NCBI GenBank assembly: GCA_947095585.1
Contig: OX352765.1
Location: 23,838,254 to 23,902,253 of the forward strand
Length of the DNA: 64,000 bases
Reading direction: 5' to 3'
DNA from: Nephrocerus scutellatus
Taxonomy: Eukaryota; Arthropoda; Insecta; Diptera; Pipunculidae
The notes under the pieces are model-generated. The model did no database searches. It was not told the origin of the DNA and was given only the letters and a program-made list of their open reading frames with translations. Within the stretch, counting starts at the first letter, position 1. Every line of letters starts with the position of its first letter. Shown here piece by piece: positions 36,632 to 48,221 of the stretch. The position numbers and the translations under genes were made by a program.

Positions 36632-37640
36632 TTATGAAAAAGCCCATATTGGTGCTTGATATCTAAAAGATGTAAAAAAAGCTATGTCATCGGCGAAGAA
36701 TGCTCTTTCGCAGTTTGAAAGTAGTGGCATATCAGATATAAATAAGTTGTATAGAGTCGGGCTTAAGACTGCTCTTGGGGTACACCCCTTGCCTGTTAGA
36801 TTTTTTCCCTCTAATATGACAACAAAAGTTCTTTGTCGAAGAAAAGAGTTGCACATTAGAACTAGATATGATGGAAAGTTGTAGTCGATGAGTTTTGATA
36901 GTAAGACCGAATGCCATACTGAGACTGATACTGATTTTTTGATATCACACAAAGCCATCCCCGGTGTGTTGCTTTTAGTAAAATTATTTTTAATGTGATA
37001 TTTTATACGATGGATGATGATAGTTGTATAATTTCCTTGTACAAATCCCCATTGCTCCTCATAAGAATAATATTATTTTTATCAACCAGTTCACGAAGGC
37101 GACTTAGTATGATTCGTTTAATTATTTTACTTAAAGAGCAAAGTAGAGATATTGGACGGTAGCTCCTTGGATCCGACGCTACTTGATCCGCTTCCATAAT
37201 AGGTATCATGTTAGTATCTTTCCATGCCAAAAGGAAGTAACAAAAAACTAAGTAGGAGTAAATGATTTGGTGCAATAATAAGATTCCCAAACGTGGTAAT
37301 TTTTTAATGAGAATATTATTCATTCCACCAAATCCTGGAGCTTTTGGCATTAAAATGATTAATACTTCTTCCGTTGTCGGGAGTTTAGGATCTGGATTTT
37401 GTAAAAATAATTGTACTTTATCTTCTACTTCCATACTGAAAGCTGGGTTGTCTCAAAGCTCAAAGGTTGTTGAATGATGTTGCGAATTGAGAGTCAAATG
37501 CTTCAGACTTTTCGTGTGGGATCGTTAAAACAGAGTCATCGATTTTGAGAGCAGAACGCTTTTTGGGATATTTGTTTATCTGCCAACGAACTCGGTAATG
37601 ATTTCCATTGAAATGTTTTTTAATTTATGACCCCAATTCA
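36632..37640 (-). pseudogene. Jockey-clade LINE, RT domain
   Basis: The minus strand at 37434-37003 reads KAPGFGGMNNILIKKLP, then AWKDTNMIPIMEADQVASDP and SYRPISLLCSLSKIIKR (RT blocks 1-3). Then 36958-36632 reads PRAVLSPTLYNLFISDMP and AFFADDIAFF (blocks 4-5). The catalytic pair is intact as FADD. The usual Gly in GVPQGSVL is lost (CTPRAVLS). A frame break lies between 37003 and 36958. No RNase H domain follows, as expected for Jockey. Both ends are truncated; the left end is near 36632. Confidence 0.88.
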
Positions 37641-37654
37641 TGCTTCTAATTTTT

Positions 37655-37745
37655 TGGGTCATCATCATCATATTTGGCTTTACAACCGGGGTCCGGTCCT
37701 GGCCTCCCTCAAAAAATCTCTCCACCGGTCCCGATTTTGAGCCGT
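37655..37745 (-). repeat. RTE-clade LINE 3' tail fragment
   Basis: TTTACAACCGGGGTCCGGTC, then CTCTCCACCGGTCCCGATTT match the reverse complement of the RTE copy 2 tail and the start of copy 3. It begins with CATCATCATCATATTTGG, the family's repeated 3' terminus (ATGATGATGATG in sense). About 90 bp, no coding. Confidence 0.85.
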
Positions 37746-38196
37746 TGTTATCTAATTTTTTTGAATATCATAAGATATTTCGCTTCCGATTTCAATGCCG
37801 CTTTTAAACGAAAGTTTTGGCAACGCTGGTATAATGACATTCGAAAATAGCCTTTATTTAAATTTTTGACACTACTTCCGCAGGTAGGTTCAGAGCGTAA
37901 TGCTTTGTAATTTTTTTAGGAACAGAATAATTGAGTCCACTTATTATAAGTTGGCTTAAATCGCTGACCAAAAAGTCAATTGATTCAACAATGAATGAAT
38001 GGAACGTGTCCGCCTCCACCTCCAGCAGCGAGGAACGTCTCTGTTGTTTCTATAAGCTTTATAATCTATTTCCAAAGAAATATTTGAATTTTCGATTTGA
38101 GGTATGCTTCATTAATGCACACAATAAGTATGTTATTCAGTTTCATTAAGTTATATAATGAAATCATTTTGTTTTCTATGCTATTCGCATTAGGTT

Positions 38197-38891
38197 AGGT
38201 TAGGTTGCGGTGGCAGCTAATGCTCACTTAGACCATTCGCGGTCCTTTGTATTACCACATTCCAATAAAGAATTTTTAATATGTCATTATGGTTGTCCAT
38301 AGATATACTTTTGAGCATATTGAAGGACAACAGCCAATTGTTCAACTGGTGATGTACATTTACTTAGCTCTGATACTATAAAATGAAAAGCATGCATCAA
38401 TTCCGATATATTGAGTAAATGAAGTTGAGATTGCATAAGGATATTTTCAATTTTTTTTTAATAATCCAAAGAGCTCAGTTATATTCTTCGGTCTGTAAAT
38501 GAAATGTGGCTTAACTCACTATTACTCTCCAAATTCAATTGCATGATTATGATATTAGCTCAACTGATAGAGGTGGCAACGAAGTTTTCACTGTCACGCG
38601 AGTCGACATCTGCCTCTTACGCTGCATTACATATACAATTTTTATTAAACTTAACAGTCAAAGTGACAAAATTGGGAAAAATCGTCCCCGCTGACGCTTA
38701 AATTGTTGTAAATCAAAAAATTGTTTCCAATTCAAGTTTCTTTCAATCCCACTCAAATTTACCATCACATTTGACATTAAATTGACATTGTCAACAAATT
38801 TTAATTAAAATTTAGAAAAAAATTAAAATATAAACTCATAAAAATAATGTTCCACTAAACTGTTGGCGAAGCTGCCACTGCAGCCTAACCT
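38197..38891. mobile_element. Non-autonomous DNA transposon with GGTTAGGTTGCGGTGGCAGC-type TIRs
   Basis: A 21-bp terminus at 38197-38217 (core GGTTGCGGTGGCAGC) faces its inverted copy at 38871-38891 (core GCTGCCACTGCAGCC), with 2 mismatches. The interior is about 650 bp, AT-rich, with no transposase motif. TTAGGTTAGGTTAGG precedes the left end, so the exact boundary and target duplication are unclear. Superfamily not known. Confidence 0.75.
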
Positions 38892-38899
38892 TACCAAAA

Positions 38900-41700
38900 T
38901 TGCTGCCTTTTTGTGAGTCAACTCTTTCAACCCACGCTTCTGTGCTAATCAGATTATCAACCAGCAAATTCCGAAGAGACTGGTTTTTCCCGGTCATAAA
39001 AATTGCTCGTTACTAATTTGAATTTGAATTTCTTTACGAAAAAATCAACAATTAAAAGCCAAAACTCAAAAACCAACAAAAAAAAAAACGCTCCACAAAG
39101 TGATAAGCTGATTTCGTTTAAATGTTTTACGGTGCTTACTTGCTTCTTGCTTCTTAATGATTAGCCGATTAGCATTTTGTTGGCTGGCTCATTTGGGGCG
39201 CAACTTATCAAATCGGAGATGTTTTTATGGGAGGAAAGCGCACATGGACAGTATTGGTTTTGGAGACGAACTCATTTTTTATGATTATTTCTTAATTTTA
39301 TCACAGAAATTTAATGACTTAGTGAATTGGACCAATTTCAGGTTTTCTCGAGATTGAGTTAGGTGTCTTAGAAGCTGTTATAATGTATAGCAGCATATGT
39401 TTTCTAGCAAAACGTTAACTGCTCTATGAAATATCAAGGGATAAGTGCAATATAGAATAGTAATCACCAGGAACGAATTTTGTTGACGTAGAACATTAAA
39501 AATGGGCAGAATTAGACGGCAAAATGTCATTTATTAAAAAAGTGTTTCTAAGCTGTATAATTGCACTGTAGGATCATAAGTGTTTTGGCAAAAATCGCCC
39601 TCGATTTTCTGTCAGAGAAGGAGTGATCTGAAAGATCTCTTAACATGGGCACAGACGAGTGAAGCTCAGTCTGATCAAAGCGTGCACACTTACAATAAAA
39701 AGGTGTCACATATGTGTTTGTCAGGCGAAAATAGAAGCGCTGTCTTGGTAGAAAATATTTAAAATTACTGTCAAAGTTTTGATTCAAATCAAATTTAATA
39801 TCCTATTGGCACAATAATTTTGATTAACATTTATTATTATTAATAATGAAGACTTTAATAAAAATTTTAATTAATCTTAGTAGCTTTTTATAGACTTTAT
39901 TTAAAAAATTATAATTTACATTCATATGGAAAAAACCGGCCGTTGTCCTTCCAAAACTCAATGGGAAAAGTCTCAGCCTTACCACCAGCGCTGAAAGACC
40001 AACTTGTTTATGTATGAGCGGAGCACTTTGTGGAACTCCTTTCGCTCCACTAGACATTCCACTTGTATTCCAATATTTCGGTCTTGCGGATCATTCTCAA
40101 GGAAAAAAAGATAAATGAAGAGAGCCGTTTTCATGGCTTTTTGCTTTTGCAATAAGCTTAGAATATTCTTTAAAGATTTAGTTGTCTAGATGTTTAAATG
40201 CTCCTGTGTTTCCGATTTTTTTTTTTCAATATTCCATTTCTGTTTTCAATAAGGGCAGACGACCAGTAGACGGAGCAGTCGTTCTATATTAACTTCTATT
40301 GCTAATACTGCTTATTTTTATAAAGCCGTCTAAATTGCAAAAAAAAAATCATCACACTGTTCGTACAAAGTTCCTGCAAATTGTGAAAAAAAAGCGATAC
40401 CTTGCTATCACCTTTGTACGCGAGTATGTGTGTGACATGACAGCAATTAATCCTTGTTTCCATCATGTTCTACATCATGAAGCTAAGCTTCTTATCAGGT
40501 TTGGTTTTTCATCAAAATTTTGCCAACGAAAAAACAAAAAGAAAAAATCTGTATACGAATGGGAATTTTTGAAAAATTCCAAAACTTTGTTTCATTTTTT
40601 TTTCATAAGAGTTACTAGAAATCATTGGCATACAGACTTCAAAATTAATCTCAAATTTTTGGCGGTAAAAAGCGCACTTCAAAACTGATAAAAATGTGTC
40701 ATCAGAGTTTCCTCTGGAGGAGTTACGCTCTAAAAGGTGATTTTTGGGGACAATTTGTATGAGATTATGTATTAGCTATTCTAATGCCAACAAAGCTTAA
40801 AAAATGCTATACAATGACCGCCTTCATCACATTATCTATCCTTGAGTATATGTTGATGGTAGACAAACAAGTCAGGAAATTTAATTTTTTGTTATTTTGT
40901 GAACAAATGATGTATAAGCTAATTTGCTAAAATAATCAAATAACTTTTGTCAATGTTATTTAATCTTATTTGCTATTTAGCTGCCACGAAAGTAATAATA
41001 TAGCATAACATATTTTGATATATTTTGCTGTTGCAACTAAAGTTCCACTGCGGTGACCATTATATTATTTTTTCTCAGTTATTTTGCCGGCATAAATGCA
41101 AAAATGCAATACTATAACATAAAAACTTTTATGAGTGTTTGCTGAATTGATTTGACTTCGTCAAATGTTCATTAACTTTCATTTTAGTAATCAAGCAAGC
41201 TGTCAAGTAAGACATTCAGGACAGAAACTTGACAGCTGCTGCTGCAACAAAGCCAATGACAAAATAAGTAATCGGTTACTTAAGTCCATTATGGGTAACT
41301 TGTAGGACATGAGATGTGTCGAGAATGTTGTTGTGCGTTAAGTGGCGGTTGAGTTGCTCCCATCGTCTCATCATGTGTCGTTTTTTGCTCAAAATTAAAC
41401 TACTTGCTGTACACTGCAGCTCATTAGATCAGAAGCATGCAATTTTGAGACCCCCCTCAATAGTAGTGAGAGCAAAAAAGAAACAAAATGGTGAACAGTG
41501 GTTCGCGTTGAATGCAATGGTGAATTCCAAAATTTTAAGAGAATAAGCTACCGGTAGTTTTATGAAAATTTAACTGAATGAGTCAGAATGGCATGCAATT
41601 AAATTGGTTGATAAGATTAGAAAGCAATCAGAGTACATTCGTTGCTTGTGAAGTGGTTCAGGTTTTTTTTTGTATAAAAAGTTTATGAGAAAGTTTTGGT
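38900..41700. other. Long non-coding stretch, nothing recognised
   Basis: About 2.8 kb, AT-rich. Open frames of up to 129 codons (40299-40688, +) have Lys/Phe-rich composition typical of chance frames in such DNA. No transposon or gene motif was found. Confidence 0.5.
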
Positions 41701-41739
41701 CTTGTTTTTTTAAGGAACAAATTTACCAATTGTTTTACA

Positions 41740-42180
41740 TTGTCAGAAAAGGCAAACGTGGGTGTTTACTAATCGGAAGGCTTGTCTAAGCGAGCTATTG
41801 CTTGCAAGATCAATCGTAGTGATCATGCTGTTGGCAATTATTTAAAGGAACCAAAAATGAACGGAAGAAATTAGGAAGGAAATGTTACCGCGGCCCTTAC
41901 AGAAACGAACAATTGTCAGACTAGCCTTAAATTCAACTGTTTTGACAGCTAAAATTAGAGAAGCAGCTAGTGTAACTGCAAGTAAATCTACTTTTCGTCG
42001 TGTGATGCATTGCGTCAAACACTTCGAGCGACTAAAGCTGAAGAAAAAACCACCACTTAATGCTTTGCCGAAGATTGAACGCTTACAATTGGCAAAAGAC
42101 CACATGACCTGGGATGTGCAAGGACACATTTGGCAAAAAGGTCTCTTATTATGTATCGTTATATTGTTCTGAATATTTTT
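41740..42180 (+). pseudogene. Tc1/Tc3-like transposase N-terminal relic
   Basis: The + strand reads GLSKRAIACKINRSDHAVGN and YLKEP (about 41783-41860; a paired helix-turn-helix). A frameshift follows, then LPRPLQKRTIVRLALNST (from 41884), ASKSTFRRVMH, LKLKKKPPLNALPKIERLQL and AKDHMTWD (to about 42115), which matches the second DNA-binding half of Tc1/Tc3 transposases. The catalytic domain is missing. The 182-codon minus-strand frame at 41842-42390 is antisense to this and not a gene. Confidence 0.8.
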
Positions 42181-42189
42181 TAAAACATG

Positions 42190-44570
42190 ATTTTGTATAA
42201 ACCACAAACTACTCAAACATTCGCCATCATTTGTTTTTTCTTTCCTGACATATAACTGCAGAAATATCAATTTTATCTCCAAAAATGACATAATCTTTTG
42301 AACCGCAGTGTATATCGAGTACAAAATTGCCAGGTATTTGGAAAGAGAGCGAAAGAAAGAGAGCGAGCTCCAAAATTGCAGCAATTTCATTGTGCAAGTT
42401 ACATGCTGCTTTTGCCTGCCTTCTAAAGCTGTCAGAGTACGTTGTCCTCATTACTGACAGCTTGTTACCATCACATGTAACATCACTAGTGCCGCCGCGC
42501 CCTTACCTTTTTTTTTAAATTTTTAATTTTTACTGATACCGCAGGCGAAGTGCTCTACCTGTTGGTACTCTTCTACTATCGAGCTGTCTACAGATTAGAT
42601 TTGAGGTGCTCATCAGTACGTACCGACTAATTAAGTGCGCCCTAGTGATGACTGTGATGACTGACTAACTAACTGACCGAACGATGATTCCCTGCAGTAT
42701 GGGTTTACGCGGGACAAATATTTAATCGGCGTTGTTGTTCAATTGATCGATCGAACGATTCTTCCTCTTCCTCTTCATTGTCAGAGTGGCTGTTTTGTTC
42801 CAGTACCTATAAGGTACATACACTGGAAAAAATCAAATCTAATCAATTTAATCGCATGAAACAAAAAAAAAAACAAAAAACAACTCCTCCTGCCACATTA
42901 GAGTCATCCGCGCCCAGTTAAGTGAAGTTACAGTGACAGTGATGTGTTGTTGTGTTGTTTAGACAGCCGACGATTGTGTTTGAGTTAAGTCATTCAGTTA
43001 CATAGCCTCTATCATCACTCAGCGGGTTTCAACAGAGATAACATTCGCTTTAGTACTAAAGACGACAAAAATGCGCGCGTGATAGCACACAGCTCAGAGC
43101 ACTGTGTAACTTGCTCACAACAAGAAACATTTTTATTATTAAATTGATACTTAAAAGTGATTTTGATTTGTTTGCTTTGGTCGACAGTGTGCGTATGTGT
43201 GTGCTTAGCCTTTCTTTGCTGTTGCGCGTTAAATCTCCATCAGTCTAACGCGATCGATCCAGCAAGCGCGAGCGGCTCATTCAAAAGGGACAATTCTCTA
43301 TTAGCCACTTGAGGAGCCGGCGATGCACTCTGTTGATATTGATCGGGTGTCTTCATTTATAGCTGAAGGCACATCAGGAAACTTATATTGTCGGTTAGTT
43401 GTACTACTTGTTTGGAATCAATCAAATGTTTACACTAGGTGACATGTACATCAGTACAGTACATGTCTTATATATGAGACCATCGTACAGATAATGTGAT
43501 GTACGGAACAAAATGCCTGGTCTGGTCATGGGAATGAACGACGGTCGAAGGTGGTTGTCGTCGTCGGCTATATCGGAAATTCAATATCAACTAGCGATCT
43601 TTCGATGTAGTTTTTCGTTCTACGTCAACACTGCTGTATTGCTTCAATATATACTCAATCGGCGGCGTTCTTGATGTACAAAAAACCGTGATTCTTGTAA
43701 GGCTTTTAATGAAGTTTTTCTCGTTATCACGTAACTTAACTATTTGGGTATTTAAGCTTGTGCTACAGTAGATTCTTGATTATATGAACTATTCAATGTA
43801 TGCTTAAATATATAGCATAAGCATTTAGGAATAGGAAAAGCATTTATTAAGAGCAGTATAAGTTCCTACCTATACACTAAAATGTTGCGAACATAACTAT
43901 ATTTTGCTTTGGTACATTTTTGTCCAAAATTTGATTACATTGTTAACAAAATTAGGCTTTTTAGAGTTCGTAATGAATTTTGCAAGTAAAAACCCAGTTC
44001 GTTTATTCACAAATTACAACTTCAATTAACATATAATAAGACTTCACAAATTTACACTGGTGATTACTTATTATTCACTTATATATCATGCCCAGAGAAG
44101 GTAGCTCTATCTACTTTTCATTTATTCAAGTACTCCAGTTGAATTTAAAAAAAACTAACTTACCTCGATATAACATGGTGTACTTATAACTAACCAATAT
44201 TTTCGAGAATATTCTATTCTTATCTCTATCTATCCTCCGTCTGTCTGTCTATTGTTTCAATGACGGCTTTTCCCAACATCTCTATTAATTAAATTTCGAC
44301 AGCATATCCCCTTGCACGCCCCTTTTAACCGTCCCTTAATACATATCCAAGCAATAAAAATACACTATTGGAAAGCAATTGCAATTTCATCTCAATAGGA
44401 CGATTTATGTTATGAAACGAAAACACATAAGCGCTGAATACCAGCTCATTGACCCCTGCCGATGGAATGATTCCTTATTGCTAATAGAGAAATTGGTGTT
44501 GAGCTAATTTTTTTAACAGAGATTATGCACAATGCACCATAAGCTCACTCGTAGCACTCATCAGTAGGAT
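42190..44570. other. Upstream / intronic DNA, element-poor
   Basis: About 2.4 kb without recognised elements. At 42930-43120 the texture is like a fly 5' UTR, with an initiator-like TTCAGTT (42994-42999) but no matching downstream promoter element 28 bases later. It lies 2.3 kb before the first visible mirr exon and might be an alternative first exon; this is speculative. Confidence 0.35.
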
Positions 44571-44574
44571 TCTT

Positions 44575-45010
44575 CAGATGGGAAAATCTCCCAGGCTTAC
44601 GACAAGTAAAGGAAATGATGGGGAACTATGACCCAAAGAGGTCTCGCTCGATATTGGGTTATAGCAGAAGAATAGGGTTCCTAACATAACATTGTCGAAT
44701 GAGAAATTATAATTCGAAGAGGATGGCAGCTGTAGGCTTTGTGGGGAAGCGGAGGAAGGATACCCCGCAACTTATCAACGAATGCGAAGCAACGATCCGA
44801 CAAAGCAGAGACTACACGGGAACTCAAGCGGTCTCGGAGTCTGCACGGCATTACACTGAACACACACCATATCATTAACTTCATAAGAGCCATTTGTAAT
44901 GGACCCCTCCATATATATACTATAGGAATAAGAATGTACTCTCTCCATAGCACTGGTTAGGGGGAAGCGCAATAAATCCGTATGGGTTGCAGTGCTACAT
45001 ATACCCCATT
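44575..45010 (+). pseudogene. LINE 3' terminal relic
   Basis: The + strand reads RWENLPGLRQ, then GNYDPKRSRSILGY. In broken frames from 44714 it reads EDGSCRLCGEAEE, then HLINECEATIRQSRD, a CX2C...HX4C knuckle typical of LINE C-termini. FIRAICNGPLHIY follows. The same linker peptide occurs at 6890-7010. It ends about 290 bp before the mirr splice acceptor at 45297. Confidence 0.65.
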
Positions 45011-45297
45011 TTTGGGAAATTTTTGTTAAAAAAAAGAAATTTTTTCAGAACAGAAAAGTTTGGTTGATATTTTTGCTTGCTGGGTGGGGCCGTGATTCCC
45101 ATTTTTTTTGCCAAAATTGACCTAAATCAACAGCTAAAACATTAAGGTTTAGCGTTTTTGACCGGACCTAACTTTAGTCAACACCTTAAAAGTCATAGTT
45201 TAAGGATTTTTTTTCGTTGGCACTTTTCCAACAGCCCTCATCCACAACAACAATTATTTACTCATTCCATCTCTTTCTTTTCCGTGTTTCTTTGCAG

Positions 45298-45930
45298 AAC
45301 GCCGTCTCATCGAGAACATCGTCATCGCCACCTTCGTCTGCCGCAACTGCTGCTGCTCTAGCTGCTGCAGCGGCCGCCGCAGTTGTCATACATCAAACGT
45401 CAACAACGATATCATCGTCTGCGTCGTCCACATCGTCAGCGTCATCATCGCTACTATCATCAACAATGGCTGTCACATCGACTGTACCGCCGGGAGCACG
45501 TAGCGCCTCACCATGTTCGGCGGCGGCCACACCCTATGGCAGTGGTAGCGGCGGTATAGGATCATCTAGTGGTCCCGGTTCGGGAGCTGGCGGATTGATC
45601 AGCAGTGTAGTTGGTGGAGCGACGGGACCAAGCACACCCGGTGCACCTGGTTCCCATCAGTCACAACAACAACAGACACAGTCGCAATCGAACAATAACA
45701 ACAACAACAGATGCTGTGATACCGGACGGACAATATTCACAGATCCTGTCAGTGGGCAAACGCTGTGCTCGTGTCAGTATGACATGTTGAACTATCAGCG
45801 TTTGGCTGCCGCTGGTGGTTTGGTCGCTGCCGCCGGACCAGGCGGTGTACCATTGGGCGTCTATCCCGAAGGTATGTCAGCGTATCTGTCGGGCATGGGA
45901 GCCGATCAGCCGGCATTTTATGCGAATCCG
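45298..45930 (+). CDS. mirr: mirror (mirr) coding exon, N-terminal part
   Basis: This exon encodes the N-terminal third of the Iroquois-class homeodomain transcription factor Mirror, a nuclear DNA-binding protein. A pyrimidine-rich tract ending TTTCTTTGCAG (45287-45297) is the acceptor and GTAAGT (45931) is the donor; both ends are phase 0. The frame opens with a Ser/Ala-rich stretch including runs of 3-7 Ala, then Met at 45466 in a good fly context (TCAACAATGG). After that come ARSASPCSA, Gly/Ser-rich and Gln/Asn runs, the conserved block RCCDTGRTIFTDPVSGQ with CSCQYD (45709-45783), and GADQPAFYANP. In Iroquois proteins the cysteine block is shared by ara, caup and mirr. The start is not settled: 45466 is a strong internal candidate, and an upstream exon could add residues. 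An open frame back to 45217 crosses the acceptor and is probably not used. Confidence 0.93.
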
Positions 45931-48221
45931 GTAAGTTGTTAGCTTTTTATTTATGTACTTTACTTTATATGATGTATAGCTGTGTGTGTGCATGAGTTGT
46001 GGACTAGACGTATGCTATTAGACATACAAACAAACAGACAATGGGGATATAAATCCTTGATGCATGGAAGAATTTGTCCGCACGGCTATTTTGTGACCAC
46101 CATCACGATGCGCTCTAAGCGCGTCTATTAATTTTGCGCTAGCGCTCTTCCCGGCCGGCGCATCCATTGTCCGCTCAGTTTTGATGTCATATTTTACAAG
46201 CGAGTCGTACGTTCATTTTCTTCTTCTTCTTCTTCTTTTCTTGTTGTAGTTGCGATTGTTGTTGTCCAGTTCATACAACAATACGAATGCATGCAAGCAG
46301 ACAATTGTCGTCGAGATCGGTGATACCCAGTGATGGTCGCAGGGGTGGCCAACCGCGCCACAGAGTTATAGGTGCATTTTCTGGATTTCTTCTCATCTTC
46401 CTGCAATAATAGTCTTGAGGTTTGTTTTTGAGGTCACCATCTGAGGCCAGCGCACAAGCAACGATAAACGTTTTTGAATGAATTGCAATGCAGCGTTTTG
46501 TGTCACCGTAGGTCGTCTAGCAACAACAAAAACGGCAACAACAACAACAACAACGACGACTAACAGCGTAATTGCTTTCATATCTGATCCAAGTACATAT
46601 ATATTATATGTACTAATGTGTCCTGCAGAGTCAAAAGGCGCCCTTTGTTATCGCTTATGGTCGTAGATACAATGCGAAAGGAATTGCCATGAAGACAGTC
46701 TGCAACTATGTTCGTGTAATTGCTTGTTGGTGTGTTTGTTTGTATGCGTCTTGTTGGCTGGACATAATAATGCCATACTGATGCCATGGGTGGACCGCAC
46801 GCATGCAACTTCCTCACAGGTATCAGCATTTTAGCATCATGTGCGAGATGGAAGAAAATTTCCTCTCAATTCCAATATTTTACCTCGGATTTTTGTTTTG
46901 ATTTGGGATAAAAAATGTGTTTAGTTGTCCATACCATGTTCCATGCAAGGCAATGAAAAATCGCGGAGCTAATGAGTGAGTCTGGATAAAGCCTCAATAG
47001 TTATTGTGTGCTATAAGCGCTGTCGCCTCTAATTGGAGTCATCAGATACAAAGCTGTTGTCCGCTTATGAAAAAAAAAAAAGAAAACCCAAGAGTCCACT
47101 AAGTGGCGATTAATTAATCCTCGATGATGGTTATATGTAAATGAGGCAACAACACATCACTTCTCGCTTTCAACAACAACAAAAGAAAACACCCACTTGT
47201 CGTCAGTAGGTACTACTGCCGTACTGTGACTTCTGTGTGGTGTGATACGCGCTTGCCCCTCTCTGCCCGCTACAATGCCTGCTGAGTGTAATTTTTCACA
47301 AAAGAAGCTACACAATAACCACAATCTAATGGGCATTTTTTACTACATTGCTTTGTTGGTTATTGTGCTCCTACTCATCACCATCACCATCATCATAATC
47401 TCCTAATCACATTCCCTCTGATTATATTCGTATGCGCTTCCACCTTCTTCCAGCATACTGACTGACCTGACGGCCGCTGCTTTTCGATCGATCGATCGAT
47501 CGATTCGTTTGCGATCGATGGATCTCGATTTGAATTTCAAATTAATCGCTTGTGGATCTCGACTTAACAGCGTTTAATAATTTGTTCGAAAAATGCTAAG
47601 CAGTCATCATTGGTATGTATGTAGGTAGGTATAAGGCGCAGTGTGTGTTTGTGTGCCGAGATCGCGTCTTGTTGCGGCAATTAAATTCTTGCTGTTTTAG
47701 TTGTTGTTCCTGTTGTTAATGGTCTTCGAGACAAAAAGAGAACATGCTGCTTTTGTTGCTGGTGGTTTGTTGTTTAATGTGGAAGATTAGTATGCGCTAC
47801 ATCCATTAGAGAAACACCGCATTAGATCAATCGATCAGCAGCGATCGCAAAGCGTATCAGTAATAAGCCACGAGAATTGTTATTAACAATTTGTTAGGAA
47901 ACGATTTTTTTTTCTTCATTTTCGTACTGTATTTGAGGATAGAGAGATAGTGAGAGATAGAGATAGAGATAGGGAATTTTAAAAAGTTGTCATCAGGCAT
48001 TGTAGTGTAGTGTAGTTAGAGAAAAGCTGCTATTAGGGTCTTGAAAGGCACATGCAGCGTTATGCGTTAATTTCACGCTTTCCTAAAGAGATAGACCAGC
48101 TTACTTACGATGTCAGGATACCAAATGAAGGCTTCTTAATCGCAAAATAATAGCAAAACCTTAACACAGTGGGATAAGTCCTGAACACTGTTTTCAAACG
48201 ATTACGATCAATATATGGAGG
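45931..48221. other. mirr intron, proximal part
   Basis: The 9.06 kb intron (45931-54993) begins here. It has CTTCTTCTTCTTCTTCTT (46217-46237), CAACAACAACAACAAC (46530-46550) and GATCGATCGATCGATCGATT (47487-47506) runs. No transposable element was recognised in this part, a contrast with the DNA upstream of the gene. Confidence 0.6.

Noticed and set aside
40299..40688. 129-codon + frame, Lys/Phe-rich
   Set aside because: Composition matches AT-rich background; no similarity pattern recognised.
41842..42390. 182-codon minus-strand open frame
   Set aside because: It is antisense to a Tc1/Tc3 transposase relic and has no motif of its own.
45217..45297. Upstream Met at 45217 as the mirr start
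   Set aside because: The frame crosses a strong polypyrimidine-AG acceptor at 45297; the residues before it are not Iroquois-like.
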